64,000 nucleotides of DNA from an uncultured Bacteroidota bacterium (GTDB lineage: Bacteria > Bacteroidota > Bacteroidia > B-17B0 > Aurantibacillaceae). Each line of letters starts with the position of its first letter. Positions within the stretch are counted from its first letter, which is position 1. A program made the translations under genes and the position numbers. Under the pieces are notes generated by a model. The model did not search any database and was not told the origin of the DNA. It saw only the letters and a program-made list of their open reading frames with translations. The DNA lies in NCBI GenBank assembly GCA_937873155.1, contig CALMVZ010000024.1, positions 186,001-250,000 on the forward strand. Reading direction: 5' to 3'. This document shows, piece after piece, positions 1 through 10,136 of the stretch.

Positions 1-26
1 GTTACCGATCGGGCATCGCGTATTTT

Positions 27-162
27 GACCTCTCCGTTGCTTGCCTGCAAGCAACTTGCTCTCCTCAAGGAGAGAAGAATTCCGTCTCCGAATTTACTTC
101 GTAGTACGAATATTACTCTCCTAGAGGAGAGGCGGTTCGCCTGAGGGCGAACCAGAGAGGTC
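27..162. repeat. Multi-hairpin intergenic repeat downstream of ruvB
   Basis: The spacer behind ruvB is a string of hairpins inside an outer inverted repeat (GACCTCTC near 28 and GAGAGGTC near 155). Inside are TTGCTTG/CAAGCAA, CTCTCCTC/GAGGAGAG-type pairs, TCTCC/GGAGA, and GGTTCGCC/GGGCGAACC just before the right arm. The same order of parts (outer CTC/GAG arm, variable hairpin, CTCC-rich hairpin, A/T-rich middle, second variable hairpin) recurs at about 9566-9740 with different stem sequences. No protein is encoded. It may act as a bidirectional terminator or be a mobile-element relic; neither is proven. Confidence 0.6.
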
Positions 163-170
163 ATTAAAGA

Positions 171-1196
171 TCAATCAAACAAACTCCCGCCTTTTTTCCA
201 GATAGACTTACCCAAATGCTTATAAGCTAACTCAGTCACTTCCCTCCCACGTGGGGTGCGTGTGATATAACCCTCCTGAACTAAAAAAGGTTCGTAAACT
301 TCTTCAATAGTTCCGGCTTCTTCACCAACAGCGGTACTAATGGTAGTAATTCCAACCGGACCACCTTTGAATTTTTCGATGATTGCAGTTAAGATCCGGT
401 GATCCATTTCATCCAATCCGTTCTTGTCAACATTCAATGCTTTTAAGGAGTAGGTGGCAATCTCCATATCGATCTTGCCTGAACCTTTAATTTGTGCGAA
501 GTCGCGAACCCTTCTGAGCAATGCATTTGCTATACGAGGTGTTCCGCGACTCCGTCTTGCGATCTCATAAGCCGCATCCGCGCTTATTTCAACACTTAGA
601 ATATCACAACTGCGCTCAATAATTCCGGTCAGTACTTTACTATCATAATAATTGAGGCGGGAGTTAATGCCAAACCTGGCACGTAAAGGAGAGGTTAATA
701 ATCCGCTGCGGGTAGTGGCACCAACTAAAGTAAATGGGTTCAATTTGATCTGAACCGAACGGGCATTCGGCCCGCTGTCTATCATAATATCAATTTTAAA
801 ATCCTCCATGGCGGAGTACAAATACTCTTCTACTATCGGACTCAACCTATGGATCTCATCAATAAATAAAACATCGTTCGGACCAAGGTTGGTTAATAAT
901 CCGGCCAGATCTCCGGGTTTATCAAGTACAGGTCCTGAAGTAACTTTAAGGTTAACCCCAAGGTCATTAGCAATAATATGGGCAAGGGTAGTTTTACCTA
1001 AGCCGGGAGGCCCATGAAGCAGAACATGATCAAGCGCCTCTTCCCTTTGCTTGGCCGCCTGAACAAAAACTTTAAGGTTATCTACTACACTTTCCTGTCC
1101 GCTAAAGTCGTTGAACTCAATTGGACGTAAAGCCTTTTCTAACTCTTTGTCAGAGGAGGAAAGGTTGTCTTCGTGTGGATCTAGGCTCTCGTTCAT
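171..1196 (-). CDS. ruvB: Holliday junction branch migration DNA helicase RuvB
   Basis: AAA+ motor of the RuvABC complex, which drives branch migration of Holliday junctions during recombinational repair in the cytoplasm. The 341 residues match the normal RuvB length. Visible parts are Walker [10 protein letters not shown] (62-70), Walker B FIDEIH (111-116), sensor GATTR (159-163), the arginine-finger segment SPLRARFG (169-176) and a C-terminal winged-helix DNA-binding domain ending in TPRGREVTE. The start gives a short acidic leader before the family's conserved LRPxxFxDFxGQ segment. It stands alone on the minus strand, with a hairpin-rich spacer behind it and a 334-base spacer in front. The assignment is secure. 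Confidence 0.97.
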   Translation of the reverse strand: MNESLDPHEDNLSSSDKELEKALRPIEFNDFSGQESVVDNLKVFVQAAKQREEALDHVLLHGPPGLGKTTLAHIIANDLGVNLKVTSGPVLDKPGDLAGLLTNLGPNDVLFIDEIHRLSPIVEEYLYSAMEDFKIDIMIDSGPNARSVQIKLNPFTLVGATTRSGLLTSPLRARFGINSRLNYYDSKVLTGIIERSCDILSVEISADAAYEIARRSRGTPRIANALLRRVRDFAQIKGSGKIDMEIATYSLKALNVDKNGLDEMDHRILTAIIEKFKGGPVGITTISTAVGEEAGTIEEVYEPFLVQEGYITRTPRGREVTELAYKHLGKSIWKKGGSLFD

Positions 1197-1530
1197 GAGG
1201 TAAAGATATAGCGTTTTATAGCAAGATGTTGCTACGATTTATAGCATTTTGAAAAATTTGGGTTCAGGGACAAGCGTTTCGGGTATTGCGTTCGGTGTTT
1301 AGGGTTGTTTTTATGGAATTGCAGAATAGATGGCATCAATAATAACAAATAAGTAATGAAGGATCTTAAAATCAGAAACCAAAATCTACAAATTATAGGC
1401 TCATAACCCGAAACCCTAAACCCGCAACCCGAAATTAATAAGCGTTAACAATTTCTAACAAGTCCAATACAACAAAAAATGAGCGCAATAGTAAAAGGAG
1501 TAATTTTAATCTCAAATTCCAAACCACTTT
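1197..1530. repeat. Spacer with imperfect inverted word repeat (CCCGAAACCCTAAACCCG type)
   Basis: This 334-base divergent spacer between ruvB and the macroglobulin gene has no gene. It contains an imperfect inverted repeat of short G- or C-rich words: a left arm at about 1279-1309 (TTTCGGGTATTGCG, then GTTTAGGGTTG) and a right arm at about 1402-1435 (AACCCGAAACCCTAAACCCG, then CAACCCGAAA). Both arms repeat a CCCGAAA/CCCTAAA word, so they look like accumulated word repeats rather than one clean hairpin. A purine-rich AAAGGAG sits at 1494-1500, too far from the ATG at 1531 to be an obvious ribosome binding site. Confidence 0.45.
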
Positions 1531-4500
1531 ATGTTATTAAACAAAATCAAATGGATGGCAGTAGGCGTAGCTCTTACTGCATCTACAGTATTATTGTATA
1601 ACAACCGCGATTTTTTTAAATCGTTAGCCGGAAGTAATTATAACCCCGGGCCGGCCAATAAGATCAATCCTGAGTTTGCAAGTTACATCAGCGCATTCAC
1701 TACAGGGTATATTTCCACAGGATCAACGATCAAAATTAAATTCGCGAGTGAATTTGCGAATGCGACGCAGTTGAATACACCTGTGAAGGAAGAATATTTC
1801 TCTTTCTCTCCTTCTATTGAGGGCGAAACGGTTTGGAAGGATGCACAAACGTTGGAATTTAAACCGAAGAGCCGTCTGGATGCCGGGAAAATGTACAAAG
1901 CTACTTTCCATTTGGACAAATTAATGGAAGTGAAAGATGAATTAAAGGAATTTGAATTTGTTTTTCAATCCATCAAACAATCTGTTCAATTACAGGTTAA
2001 TGAATTAAAATCGTATCATAATAACGATTACCAATATTATTCTCTTGCCGGAACAGTTTCAACTGCAGATTTTGCAGATGAAGCAACTGTAGAAAAAACT
2101 TTAGCTGCTAAATTGGGCAACACGGGTTATAAAGTGAAATGGGTTCACAACGAAAAGCAAACCGTTCACAAATTTATGATCGATAGTATCGAGCGTCCGA
2201 ATTCAGGAGGCAATAAAATGACCATCACTTGTAACGGAGAAGGTTTAAATGTTACTTACAATCAAACAAAGACATTTGATGTGCCTGCAATGGGAAAATT
2301 CCAATTGTTGGGAACAAGGGTGGAAAGTGACAACGAACAATTTGTTTTATTGAATTTCTCGAATCCGGTTGATCAGAATCAGACCTTAGAAGGATTGATC
2401 GATCTTGGCTCAATGAAGGATATGAAATTTATTGTGAATAATAACCAGGTGTTGGTGTATCCCAATAAAGTGAATTCAGAAACTTACACTTTATCGGTAA
2501 ATGAGAACGTAAAAGATACCAAAGGACAAATTTTGGGAGAAGCTTCTGAACATAGTATTACGTTCAACGAATTCAAACCTGAAGTACGTTTCTCGGGCAA
2601 TGGAACTATTTTACCCTCTACAAATGGATTGTCGTTACCATTCGAAACCGTGAACTTAATGGCAGTAGATGTGAAGATCATTAAGATCTATGAGAACAAC
2701 GTGCTTCAATTTTTACAGACAAATGCAATGGATGGCGGAGGAAACCTGGCCCAGGTAGGAAAAAAGATCGCTGAAAAAAGAATTAACCTTGGAATAACAA
2801 ATCCGGCAGATTTCGGGAGCTGGAAAAAATTCTCTCTCGATCTGAGTTCAATGATAAAAAGTGAACCGGGAGCGATCTACCGTGTTCAGATGAGTTTCAA
2901 AAAAGCGTATTCAACATATCCTTGCTTAGGAAATTCGGTTGATGATAAATTTGAAATGGAAGAGATAAAAGCTGAAGAGGAAGACGATGTTCAGTATTTC
3001 GGATATTATTACGATGAATATTATGGCGGTTACAATTATTATGATGAAGGCGAAGACGGTGACAGCTACGATTGGAGCAATCGGGATAATCCATGTAAAT
3101 CTGCTTACTACCACCAATACGAAAGAACTGTTTCAAAGAACATTTTAGCTTCTGATATCGGTTTGACCTTAAAAAAAGGAAACGATGGAAGTTTATTTGT
3201 TGTTGCAAGTGATCTGATCTCAACTGATCCAATGAAAGATGTTACGCTTGAATTATACGATTATCAAAAACAATTGATCCACACTCAAAAAACAAATGGC
3301 GACGGACAAGCTTTCATCAATGCAAAACAAAAAGCAAGTTTCTTAGTCGCAAAAAAAGATAACCAGCGCGCTTATTTACGTTTGGATGACGGAACATCAT
3401 TGTCGTTAAGTATGTATGATGTTTCAGGAGAATATGTAAAGAAAGGAGTGAAAGGATTTATTTACGGCGAACGTGGTGTTTGGCGTCCGGGCGATACATT
3501 GTTCCTGAATTTTATTTTGGAAGATAAACTGGCCTCCATTCCGGCAGGGCATCCTGTAATATTTGAACTAACCAATCCCCAAGGACAGATCTACAAACGT
3601 GTTATCAATAATAAGAGTGTGGATGGTTTCTACAATTTCACAACAATGACCGATAAAAATGCACCAACCGGTCTGTGGAATGCTGAAGTGAAGATCGGTT
3701 CTGTTAAATTCTACAAGAGCATCCGTATCGAGACTATAATGCCGAACCGCTTGAAAATCCAAGTTGATGTCGCTGATAATAAATTGATCAATGGAAGTGT
3801 GCCGAATGATATTCATTTACATGCAAATTGGTTGACCGGCGCAGTGGTTCATAATTTACCGGCGACAATTGATGTTGCGTTGAGTTCAGGATATACAGCT
3901 TTCGATAAATTCAAAGAGTATAATTTCGATGATCAGACCTTACGTTTTGAAGCACAGAATGTAAGTGTGTTCAATGATAAGTTAGATGATAAAGGAAATG
4001 CAACGATCCCATTGAATTTAAACCTTGAAAAAAGTGCTCCCGGTTTCCTGCATGCGAACTTCAACACAAAGGTTTACGAAGAAGGCGGTGCATTTAGTGT
4101 CGATCGTTTCTCGATAGATTATTCTCCTTATCAAAACTATGTGGGAGTGAAATTACCGGAAGGTGAAAAGAATTCAGGAATACTTTATACAGGAAAAGAT
4201 CACATGGTGGGTATTGCGACCTGTGATTATAAAGGAAATGCTGTTTCGCGTAGTAATTTGAAATTCGAGTTGTATAAATTAGAATGGAGATGGTGGTGGG
4301 ATCAGTACAATGATGAATTAGCGAATTATGCTTCTGATGAATATCATAAACCGATAATGACCGAAATGGTTTCTTCTAAGAACGGTCATGCGAAAGTAAA
4401 AGTGAACATCAAAGAAAATGAATGGGGCAGATATTTAATTAAAGTGACCGATGTTGATGGCGGGCACTCGACAACTGCAATAACTTATTTCGATTGGTCG

Positions 4501-7176
4501 AACTGGATGGAAAGAGGCGGAGGAGAAGATAATAAGATCATCTCGAACATGCTTCAGTTCACAACCGATAAAACTGCTTATAAAACAGGCGACGAAGCCA
4601 CTGTTACAATTCCTTCTCCTGAAAAAGCAAGAGCCTTAGTAACAATCGAAAATGGCAGTCGTGTTTTAGAAGCACATTGGTTAGAAACAGAAAAAGGAAC
4701 AACCTTATTTAAGTTCAAGATCAAACCTGAGATGGCTCCGAACGTTTACGTTCACGTTTCATTAATGCAGCCACATACGCGTAAAAATGATCTGCCTATC
4801 CGTTTATATGGAGTTGTTCCGATCAATATTGATGATCCGGAAACGCATTTAAAACCAACGATCTCAATGCCTTCAGTTTTAGTTCCTGAGCAAAATGTAA
4901 CTATTACTGTAGGAGAAGAAAATTCCAAAGAGATGGCCTTTACATTAGCGGTTGTTGATGAAGGTTTATTGGATATCACGAGATTCAAAACGCCGAATCC
5001 ATGGAATACTTTCTACAGTAAAGAAGCTTTAGGCGTAAAAACATGGGACGTTTATGATAATGTGATCGGTGCATTCGGTGCGGAATTAGAACGCGTATTA
5101 AGTATTGGTGGTGATGGCAGCGAAGCAGGAGATGACGGAGCAAAAGCAAACCGTTTTAAACCAATGGTGAGATTTTTCGGTCCGTTCCATTTGAATAAAG
5201 GTGAGAAGAAAGATGTGAAGTTCAAATTGCCTATGTATGTCGGTTCTGTGAGAACGATGTTGATCGCCGGTTACAAAGGTGCGTACGGTCATACTGAAAA
5301 AACAACCCCTGTAAAAGCACCGTTAATGGTATTGGGAACTTTACCACGTGTTTTAAGTGTGACTGAAGAAGTTAAATTACCGATCTCCGTTTTTGGTGGT
5401 GATAAAAACATAGGTTCAACCAATGTTAAAATTGAGGTGAATGGTTTATTACAAACAGTCGGCGGTAATTCAAAAACTGTTAATGTTGGTAAGGATGATG
5501 AGAAATTAGTGGTGTTCGACCTGAAAGTGAAAAATCAAACTGGTATCGCTAAGGTGAAAATCACTGCGAATGGCGGCGGACATACTTCTGTTTACGAAAT
5601 TGAATTGGATGTCCGCAATCCGAATCCATACCAAACTACAATTAAAGATTTCTGGATGGATGCAGGAAAAACTGAGGCGGGTGATGTTAAACCAACAGGA
5701 TTGGCGGGAACAAATACAGGTGTGATAGAATTGTCAACCATACCTCCGATCAATTTAGAGGAACGTATGCATTATCTGATCACTTATCCACATGGTTGTA
5801 TTGAACAAACGACCTCGGGAGCATTTGCTCAATTATATTTAACCGATATCATGGATCTGAGTGCAGAACGTAAAGCTGAGATCGAGAAGAATATTAAAGG
5901 TGGTATCAATGAGATCCGGAAATTCCAGATCAGTAATGGTGCAATGGCTTATTGGCAAGGTATGAATGAAGCAAATGACTGGGGTTCTTCTTACGCTACA
6001 CATTTCTTAATTCTTGCAGAGAAAAAAGGATATACTTTACCTTCGGGTCTAAAGAAAAACCTGTTGAATTATCAGAAGACCGCTGCGCAGAATTACGAGT
6101 TCGCTAAAAATAAAATGTTCAATAATGATGTATTGCAGGCATATCGTTTATTTGGCTTAGCAGTTGCCGGTCAGCCTGCAATGAGTGCAATGAACCGTTT
6201 AAGAGAATTCTATAGTTTATCGGATCAGGCGCGTTGGTTATTGGCCGCGTCTTATGCTCAGATCGGACAAACCGATGAAGCTGAAAAATTAATTGCTAAA
6301 GCTTCGGTTGATATTCCTTATTATTCGGTGAATTACTATACTTATGGTTCATCTGACAGAGATCAGGCGATCATCTTACAAACTTTATGCCTGATGAATA
6401 AAAAGCAACAGGCATTCACACAATTGAAAAAAGTTTCTGATTTCTTATCATCGAAGAGTTGGTTAAGTACACAAACAACTGCATTTGGTTTAGTTTCGGT
6501 TTCTGAATTCATTAAGAAGTTCGGAGGTGCGTCGTCAATGCAAGCTGTTGTGAAAGTGAATAGCAAGGAAGTTAACATCAAAGGTAACTCTGCCATTACT
6601 CAAATACCTATTAGTTTCAAAGATGCGAGCTCTATCAATTACAGCATTGTGAATAGCGGCAAGGGTATGTTGTATGCACGCTTGATCAACCGCGGCAAGC
6701 CGCCTATTGGTGAAGAAGTGGAAGCGAACGAGAATATTATTGTTTCGGCTATGTATAAAGATATGGGTGGAAATGTAATTGATCCAAGTGAGATGCAGCA
6801 AGGGACTAATTTCATGTTATCTGTTACCGTTAAGAATTTAGGATTGATGGGTGAATTAAAAAATCTTGCTTTAGTAAATTACATTCCATCGGGTTGGGAA
6901 ATTCACAATGCACGCATGGATGATAATGAAACAGCTTTAAAGAATTCAAGCTATACTTACCAGGATATCCGTGACGACAGGGTGAATACTTATTTTGATC
7001 TGTACACCAACGAAACAAAAACATTCAATTTGTTATTGAACTCCAGTTATGCAGGTAAATATTATTTACCGGCAATAAATGTGGAAGCAATGTACGATAA
7101 GAGCGTTTTTGCAAGAACAAAAGGTCAGTGGATAAGAGTGGTGAAGCAGAAAGATGATAAAGTGGCCAACAAATAA
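1531..7176 (+). CDS. Bacterial alpha-2-macroglobulin family protein (thioester type)
   Basis: A very large (1881 aa) envelope-anchored alpha-2-macroglobulin, thought to trap foreign proteases in the periplasm by a bait/thioester mechanism. An N-terminal hydrophobic segment (about 7-24) replaces the usual lipobox. MG/beta-sandwich domains fill the first two thirds. The thioester motif is intact: Cys1423 within HGCIEQTTS, giving the CxEQ signature (Cys1423, Gln1426), followed by the alpha-helical thioester domain. An unusual insert rich in Tyr, Gly and acidic residues lies at about 485-520. The next gene, a PBP1C, starts 23 bases inside this one. This macroglobulin-pbpC pairing is widespread in bacteria and suggests protection of the cell wall where the outer membrane is breached. 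Family is certain; bait specificity is unknown. Confidence 0.93.
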   Translation: MLLNKIKWMAVGVALTASTVLLYNNRDFFKSLAGSNYNPGPANKINPEFASYISAFTTGYISTGSTIKIKFASEFANATQLNTPVKEEYFSFSPSIEGETVWKDAQTLEFKPKSRLDAGKMYKATFHLDKLMEVKDELKEFEFVFQSIKQSVQLQVNELKSYHNNDYQYYSLAGTVSTADFADEATVEKTLAAKLGNTGYKVKWVHNEKQTVHKFMIDSIERPNSGGNKMTITCNGEGLNVTYNQTKTFDVPAMGKFQLLGTRVESDNEQFVLLNFSNPVDQNQTLEGLIDLGSMKDMKFIVNNNQVLVYPNKVNSETYTLSVNENVKDTKGQILGEASEHSITFNEFKPEVRFSGNGTILPSTNGLSLPFETVNLMAVDVKIIKIYENNVLQFLQTNAMDGGGNLAQVGKKIAEKRINLGITNPADFGSWKKFSLDLSSMIKSEPGAIYRVQMSFKKAYSTYPCLGNSVDDKFEMEEIKAEEEDDVQYFGYYYDEYYGGYNYYDEGEDGDSYDWSNRDNPCKSAYYHQYERTVSKNILASDIGLTLKKGNDGSLFVVASDLISTDPMKDVTLELYDYQKQLIHTQKTNGDGQAFINAKQKASFLVAKKDNQRAYLRLDDGTSLSLSMYDVSGEYVKKGVKGFIYGERGVWRPGDTLFLNFILEDKLASIPAGHPVIFELTNPQGQIYKRVINNKSVDGFYNFTTMTDKNAPTGLWNAEVKIGSVKFYKSIRIETIMPNRLKIQVDVADNKLINGSVPNDIHLHANWLTGAVVHNLPATIDVALSSGYTAFDKFKEYNFDDQTLRFEAQNVSVFNDKLDDKGNATIPLNLNLEKSAPGFLHANFNTKVYEEGGAFSVDRFSIDYSPYQNYVGVKLPEGEKNSGILYTGKDHMVGIATCDYKGNAVSRSNLKFELYKLEWRWWWDQYNDELANYASDEYHKPIMTEMVSSKNGHAKVKVNIKENEWGRYLIKVTDVDGGHSTTAITYFDWSNWMERGGGEDNKIISNMLQFTTDKTAYKTGDEATVTIPSPEKARALVTIENGSRVLEAHWLETEKGTTLFKFKIKPEMAPNVYVHVSLMQPHTRKNDLPIRLYGVVPINIDDPETHLKPTISMPSVLVPEQNVTITVGEENSKEMAFTLAVVDEGLLDITRFKTPNPWNTFYSKEALGVKTWDVYDNVIGAFGAELERVLSIGGDGSEAGDDGAKANRFKPMVRFFGPFHLNKGEKKDVKFKLPMYVGSVRTMLIAGYKGAYGHTEKTTPVKAPLMVLGTLPRVLSVTEEVKLPISVFGGDKNIGSTNVKIEVNGLLQTVGGNSKTVNVGKDDEKLVVFDLKVKNQTGIAKVKITANGGGHTSVYEIELDVRNPNPYQTTIKDFWMDAGKTEAGDVKPTGLAGTNTGVIELSTIPPINLEERMHYLITYPHGCIEQTTSGAFAQLYLTDIMDLSAERKAEIEKNIKGGINEIRKFQISNGAMAYWQGMNEANDWGSSYATHFLILAEKKGYTLPSGLKKNLLNYQKTAAQNYEFAKNKMFNNDVLQAYRLFGLAVAGQPAMSAMNRLREFYSLSDQARWLLAASYAQIGQTDEAEKLIAKASVDIPYYSVNYYTYGSSDRDQAIILQTLCLMNKKQQAFTQLKKVSDFLSSKSWLSTQTTAFGLVSVSEFIKKFGGASSMQAVVKVNSKEVNIKGNSAITQIPISFKDASSINYSIVNSGKGMLYARLINRGKPPIGEEVEANENIIVSAMYKDMGGNVIDPSEMQQGTNFMLSVTVKNLGLMGELKNLALVNYIPSGWEIHNARMDDNETALKNSSYTYQDIRDDRVNTYFDLYTNETKTFNLLLNSSYAGKYYLPAINVEAMYDKSVFARTKGQWIRVVKQKDDKVANK

Positions 7177-9541
7177 ACTGCCTCGTCTAAAAGCCTTCCT
7201 TTTCAGACACAAGATCAAGCTCAGTATAATTTTTATACTGGGTTTGATCTATTGGTGGTGGCTGCCTTCCAAATTATTTGATAAACCTTGCAGTACTGTT
7301 TTACTGGATGCGAATAATGAATTGCTTTCCGCTCAAATTGCGAGTGACGGACAATGGCGCTATCCTCAAAACGACAGCATTCCTGAAAAATTCGCACAGT
7401 GTATCACTTTATTTGAAGATGAATATTTCAAGCATCATCTCGGTATCAATCCTGTTTCCATTTTCAGATCCATTAAACGGAATGCCAGTTCAGGAAAAGT
7501 AAAGAGTGGGGGAAGTACCATCACGATGCAAGTCGCCCGGATGATGCGAGGAAACAGAAGCAGGAATTATTACCAGAAAATAGTGGAGATGTTATTGGCG
7601 GTCCGCATTGAAATGTCTTACAAAAAATCTTCTATCCTTAAAGCTTATGCAAGTAATGCGCCATTCGGAAGTAATGTTGTTGGTTTATCTGCTGCTTCAT
7701 GGCGTTATTTTGGAAGAAGTGAATTTAAATTAAGCTGGGCGGAGAGTGCTTTGTTGGCTGTCCTTCCCAATTCTCCTTCTTTGATTTATCCCGGTAAAAA
7801 TCACGAGCGCCTGTTAAAGAAAAGAAATACGCTTCTAAAAAAACTATGTGACAAAAAAATAATTGACGAAGCCACTTATAAATTGTCATTAGAAGAACCT
7901 TTACCTGATAAACCGTATCCAATTCCTCAACTGGCAAATCATTTATTGAACCGAAGTATCAACGAGAAAGGTGCCCAGCAGATCTTCAAATCAACCATCA
8001 GTAAAAATCTTCAGGTGCAAGTGGCTGAACAATTGAATAAACACAGTAAGAATTTGTCGGGAAATCAAATTCACAATGCCTGTGCTTTAGTTATTGAAAC
8101 TGAAACCGGAAATGTGATCGCTTATATCGGTAATTCTTTTTCTGAAAGGAATGAACACGAGAATTATGTGGATGTTGTAAATGCTCCAAGAAGTACAGGG
8201 AGTATTTTAAAGCCATTCCTATATGCGTTCATGCTCAATGAGAATAAAATTTTACCGGCTTCTTTATTGGAGGATGTTCCAACGCAAATTGGTTCTTACG
8301 GACCAAAGAATTTTAATTTAACTTATGATGGCCTGGTGCCGGCTAATCAAGCCATAGCCCGTTCGTTAAATGTGCCTGCAGTGAAAATGTTATTGGATTA
8401 CGGAACAGCAAAATTCCATTACCGCTTAAAGCAAATTGGGTTTAAGAATTTCAATAAACCAACTGTGCATTATGGCTTATCTTTAATTTTAGGTGGGGGA
8501 GAGGCGACGCTTTGGGATATTGCAGGCGCGTATTCTTCAATGGGAAGAAGTTTACTGTCTTATTCCAATTCGAGAAATAAATACGCCCCTAACAATTACA
8601 GGCCGTTGAATTATTTGCAGAATGAAATTTACCCAAAGAAAACAGCCACGCAAAAAGAAGACGTTCTGAAGGCCTCAAGCATTTGGTATGCTTTTAATGC
8701 AATGACGGAATTAATTCGACCGCAGGATTATGTAGGCTGGATGCAATTCTTGTCCCGCACAAAGATCGCCTGGAAAACCGGAACTAGCTTTGGATTCAGG
8801 GATGCATGGGCTGTCGGATTGAATGCAAAATATACTGTTGCTGTTTGGGTGGGAAATGCAGATGGAGAAGGCCGTCCGGAATTGACAGGAACTGGAGCTG
8901 CAGCGCCACTAATGTTCTCGATCTTTAATTTATTGGGAGAGAAGAAATGGTTCTCAAAACCCACAGGCGATATGGTGCAATTGAAAGTTTGTAAAGCCAG
9001 TGGTTTTAAAGCTTCCGAAATTTGTCCTGAGGTTTCTGTTCAGCTTGTTCCAAAAGGAAGTGAGAAAACAATGATATGCAGTTTTCACAAAACAATCCAT
9101 TTAGATGAAACGGGTAAATACAGGGTGAACAGCAATTGTTATTCCGTTAATAAAATGAAACATGTTCCGTGGTTTGTTGTTTCACCGATCCAGGAATATT
9201 TTTACAGGCAACATAGTTTATTCTACAAGCCTTTGCCCGATTATTTACCTGAATGTGCGAGTGAACTGAATATCCATCAACTGGAAATTATTTATCCGAG
9301 AGAAGGATTTAAAATTTATGTTCCTGTAACAGAAAAAGGAGAGAAAGGAACCTGCATCTTAAAAGCAACCCATAAGAACGCAAATGCAGTTTTGTTCTGG
9401 CAATTGGATGATGTGTTTGTTGGGACAACACAGAAATTTCATCAGATCTCAGTTTTACCTGATGTCGGGAAACATACTCTAAGCATTACTGATAACGAAG
9501 GCGAAACTACACAGGTGAAATTTGAAGTGATCGGGAAATAG
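7154..9541 (+). CDS. pbpC: Penicillin-binding protein 1C (bifunctional transglycosylase/transpeptidase)
   Basis: Class A penicillin-binding protein of the PBP1C type, 795 aa, which polymerises and potentially cross-links peptidoglycan in the periplasm. One N-terminal membrane segment (about 22-37) precedes a GT51 domain with the catalytic-Glu motif EDEYFKHHLG (88-97) and GGSTITMQVARM (119-130). The transpeptidase domain has SILK (Ser350-Lys353), SLN (404-406) and KTG (541-543). A C-terminal beta domain (about 690-795) fits the BiPBP_C domain of PBP1C proteins. The start codon lies 23 bases inside the macroglobulin gene, so the two are almost certainly co-transcribed and translationally coupled. 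Confidence 0.95.
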   Translation: MIKWPTNKLPRLKAFLFRHKIKLSIIFILGLIYWWWLPSKLFDKPCSTVLLDANNELLSAQIASDGQWRYPQNDSIPEKFAQCITLFEDEYFKHHLGINPVSIFRSIKRNASSGKVKSGGSTITMQVARMMRGNRSRNYYQKIVEMLLAVRIEMSYKKSSILKAYASNAPFGSNVVGLSAASWRYFGRSEFKLSWAESALLAVLPNSPSLIYPGKNHERLLKKRNTLLKKLCDKKIIDEATYKLSLEEPLPDKPYPIPQLANHLLNRSINEKGAQQIFKSTISKNLQVQVAEQLNKHSKNLSGNQIHNACALVIETETGNVIAYIGNSFSERNEHENYVDVVNAPRSTGSILKPFLYAFMLNENKILPASLLEDVPTQIGSYGPKNFNLTYDGLVPANQAIARSLNVPAVKMLLDYGTAKFHYRLKQIGFKNFNKPTVHYGLSLILGGGEATLWDIAGAYSSMGRSLLSYSNSRNKYAPNNYRPLNYLQNEIYPKKTATQKEDVLKASSIWYAFNAMTELIRPQDYVGWMQFLSRTKIAWKTGTSFGFRDAWAVGLNAKYTVAVWVGNADGEGRPELTGTGAAAPLMFSIFNLLGEKKWFSKPTGDMVQLKVCKASGFKASEICPEVSVQLVPKGSEKTMICSFHKTIHLDETGKYRVNSNCYSVNKMKHVPWFVVSPIQEYFYRQHSLFYKPLPDYLPECASELNIHQLEIIYPREGFKIYVPVTEKGEKGTCILKATHKNANAVLFWQLDDVFVGTTQKFHQISVLPDVGKHTLSITDNEGETTQVKFEVIGK

Positions 9542-9565
9542 AGTTTCCAATTAAGCATTCTGCAT

Positions 9566-9740
9566 GACCCCCTCCCGGCTAAAGCCGTACTCCCCCTTAA
9601 AAAAGGGGGAGAAATTTCTTCTTTTAAATAAAAATTTCTACTAAGACAATCATACTACTAAATAAAAAGAAATATTTAAAAGAATGAGAGAAACATTTTC
9701 TCTCTTTACAAGGGGAGATGTCACGAAGTGACAGAGGGAT
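9566..9740. repeat. Multi-hairpin intergenic repeat, second copy
   Basis: The spacer behind pbpC has the same plan as 27-162. It has an outer CCCCCTC...GAGGGA pairing, a first hairpin CGGCTAAAGCCG (9576-9587), then CTCCCCCTT/AAGGGGGAG, an A/T-rich centre with AGAAATTTCT-like words, AAGGGGAGA, a second hairpin TGTCACGAAGTGACA (about 9718-9732) and the closing arm. The stems share almost no sequence with the first copy although the order of parts is preserved. It lies between a plus-strand and a minus-strand gene, fitting a two-way terminator role. Confidence 0.6.
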
Positions 9741-9752
9741 CGGAATAGTAAA

Positions 9753-10052
9753 TTAATTCATTATAAGTTCAGGCAAACCAACGTGCGACGAATCGTAAAA
9801 TGCTAATTCGTGAATTTTTAAGGTAACATCTTTAATGATAGGAAACGAACTTAATATATCCATCACTTCCTGTTCTGATTTTGCGTCTATGAAAGCCCAC
9901 ACATTATGGCGTTCCATATCCAATGAATAAGAGCGGATCACATTCTTTTCAAGCAAATTATTGATAAGGTGTCGTTGTTTAGGAATAAGAGCCATGAACC
10001 TGGTTGAAAAGATCTCAGGCAAAGTGATGTGCACTAAATAAGTATTCTTCAT
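9753..10052 (-). CDS. Small ferredoxin-like (dimeric alpha-beta barrel) protein, muconolactone-isomerase-like
   Basis: A 99-residue protein beginning MKNTYLVHITLP, with the beta-alpha-beta pattern of muconolactone isomerase/YCII-like dimeric barrel proteins: a first strand at 3-9, a helix at 24-35, a turn with SYSLDMERHNVWAFIDAKS, a second helix (EQEVMDILSSF) and a last strand before an HELAFYD tail. Family members range from catabolic isomerases to proteins of unknown role. There are no aromatic-degradation genes nearby, so an enzymatic role in that pathway should not be assumed. It is monocistronic on the minus strand. Confidence 0.7.
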   Translation of the reverse strand: MKNTYLVHITLPEIFSTRFMALIPKQRHLINNLLEKNVIRSYSLDMERHNVWAFIDAKSEQEVMDILSSFPIIKDVTLKIHELAFYDSSHVGLPELIMN

Positions 10053-10136
10053 TGGGTTTAAAGTAAAAACAGGACAAATATCTTAAAAAAAGAGTGGCTC
10101 CGAATGTTAAAATAGACCAATCGAGTAAAAGGGCGG

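Noticed and set aside
808-1017. Open frame antisense to ruvB, and many similar antisense frames across the window
   Set aside because: They lie opposite well-recognised genes, have no family resemblance and reflect the codon bias of the true strand.
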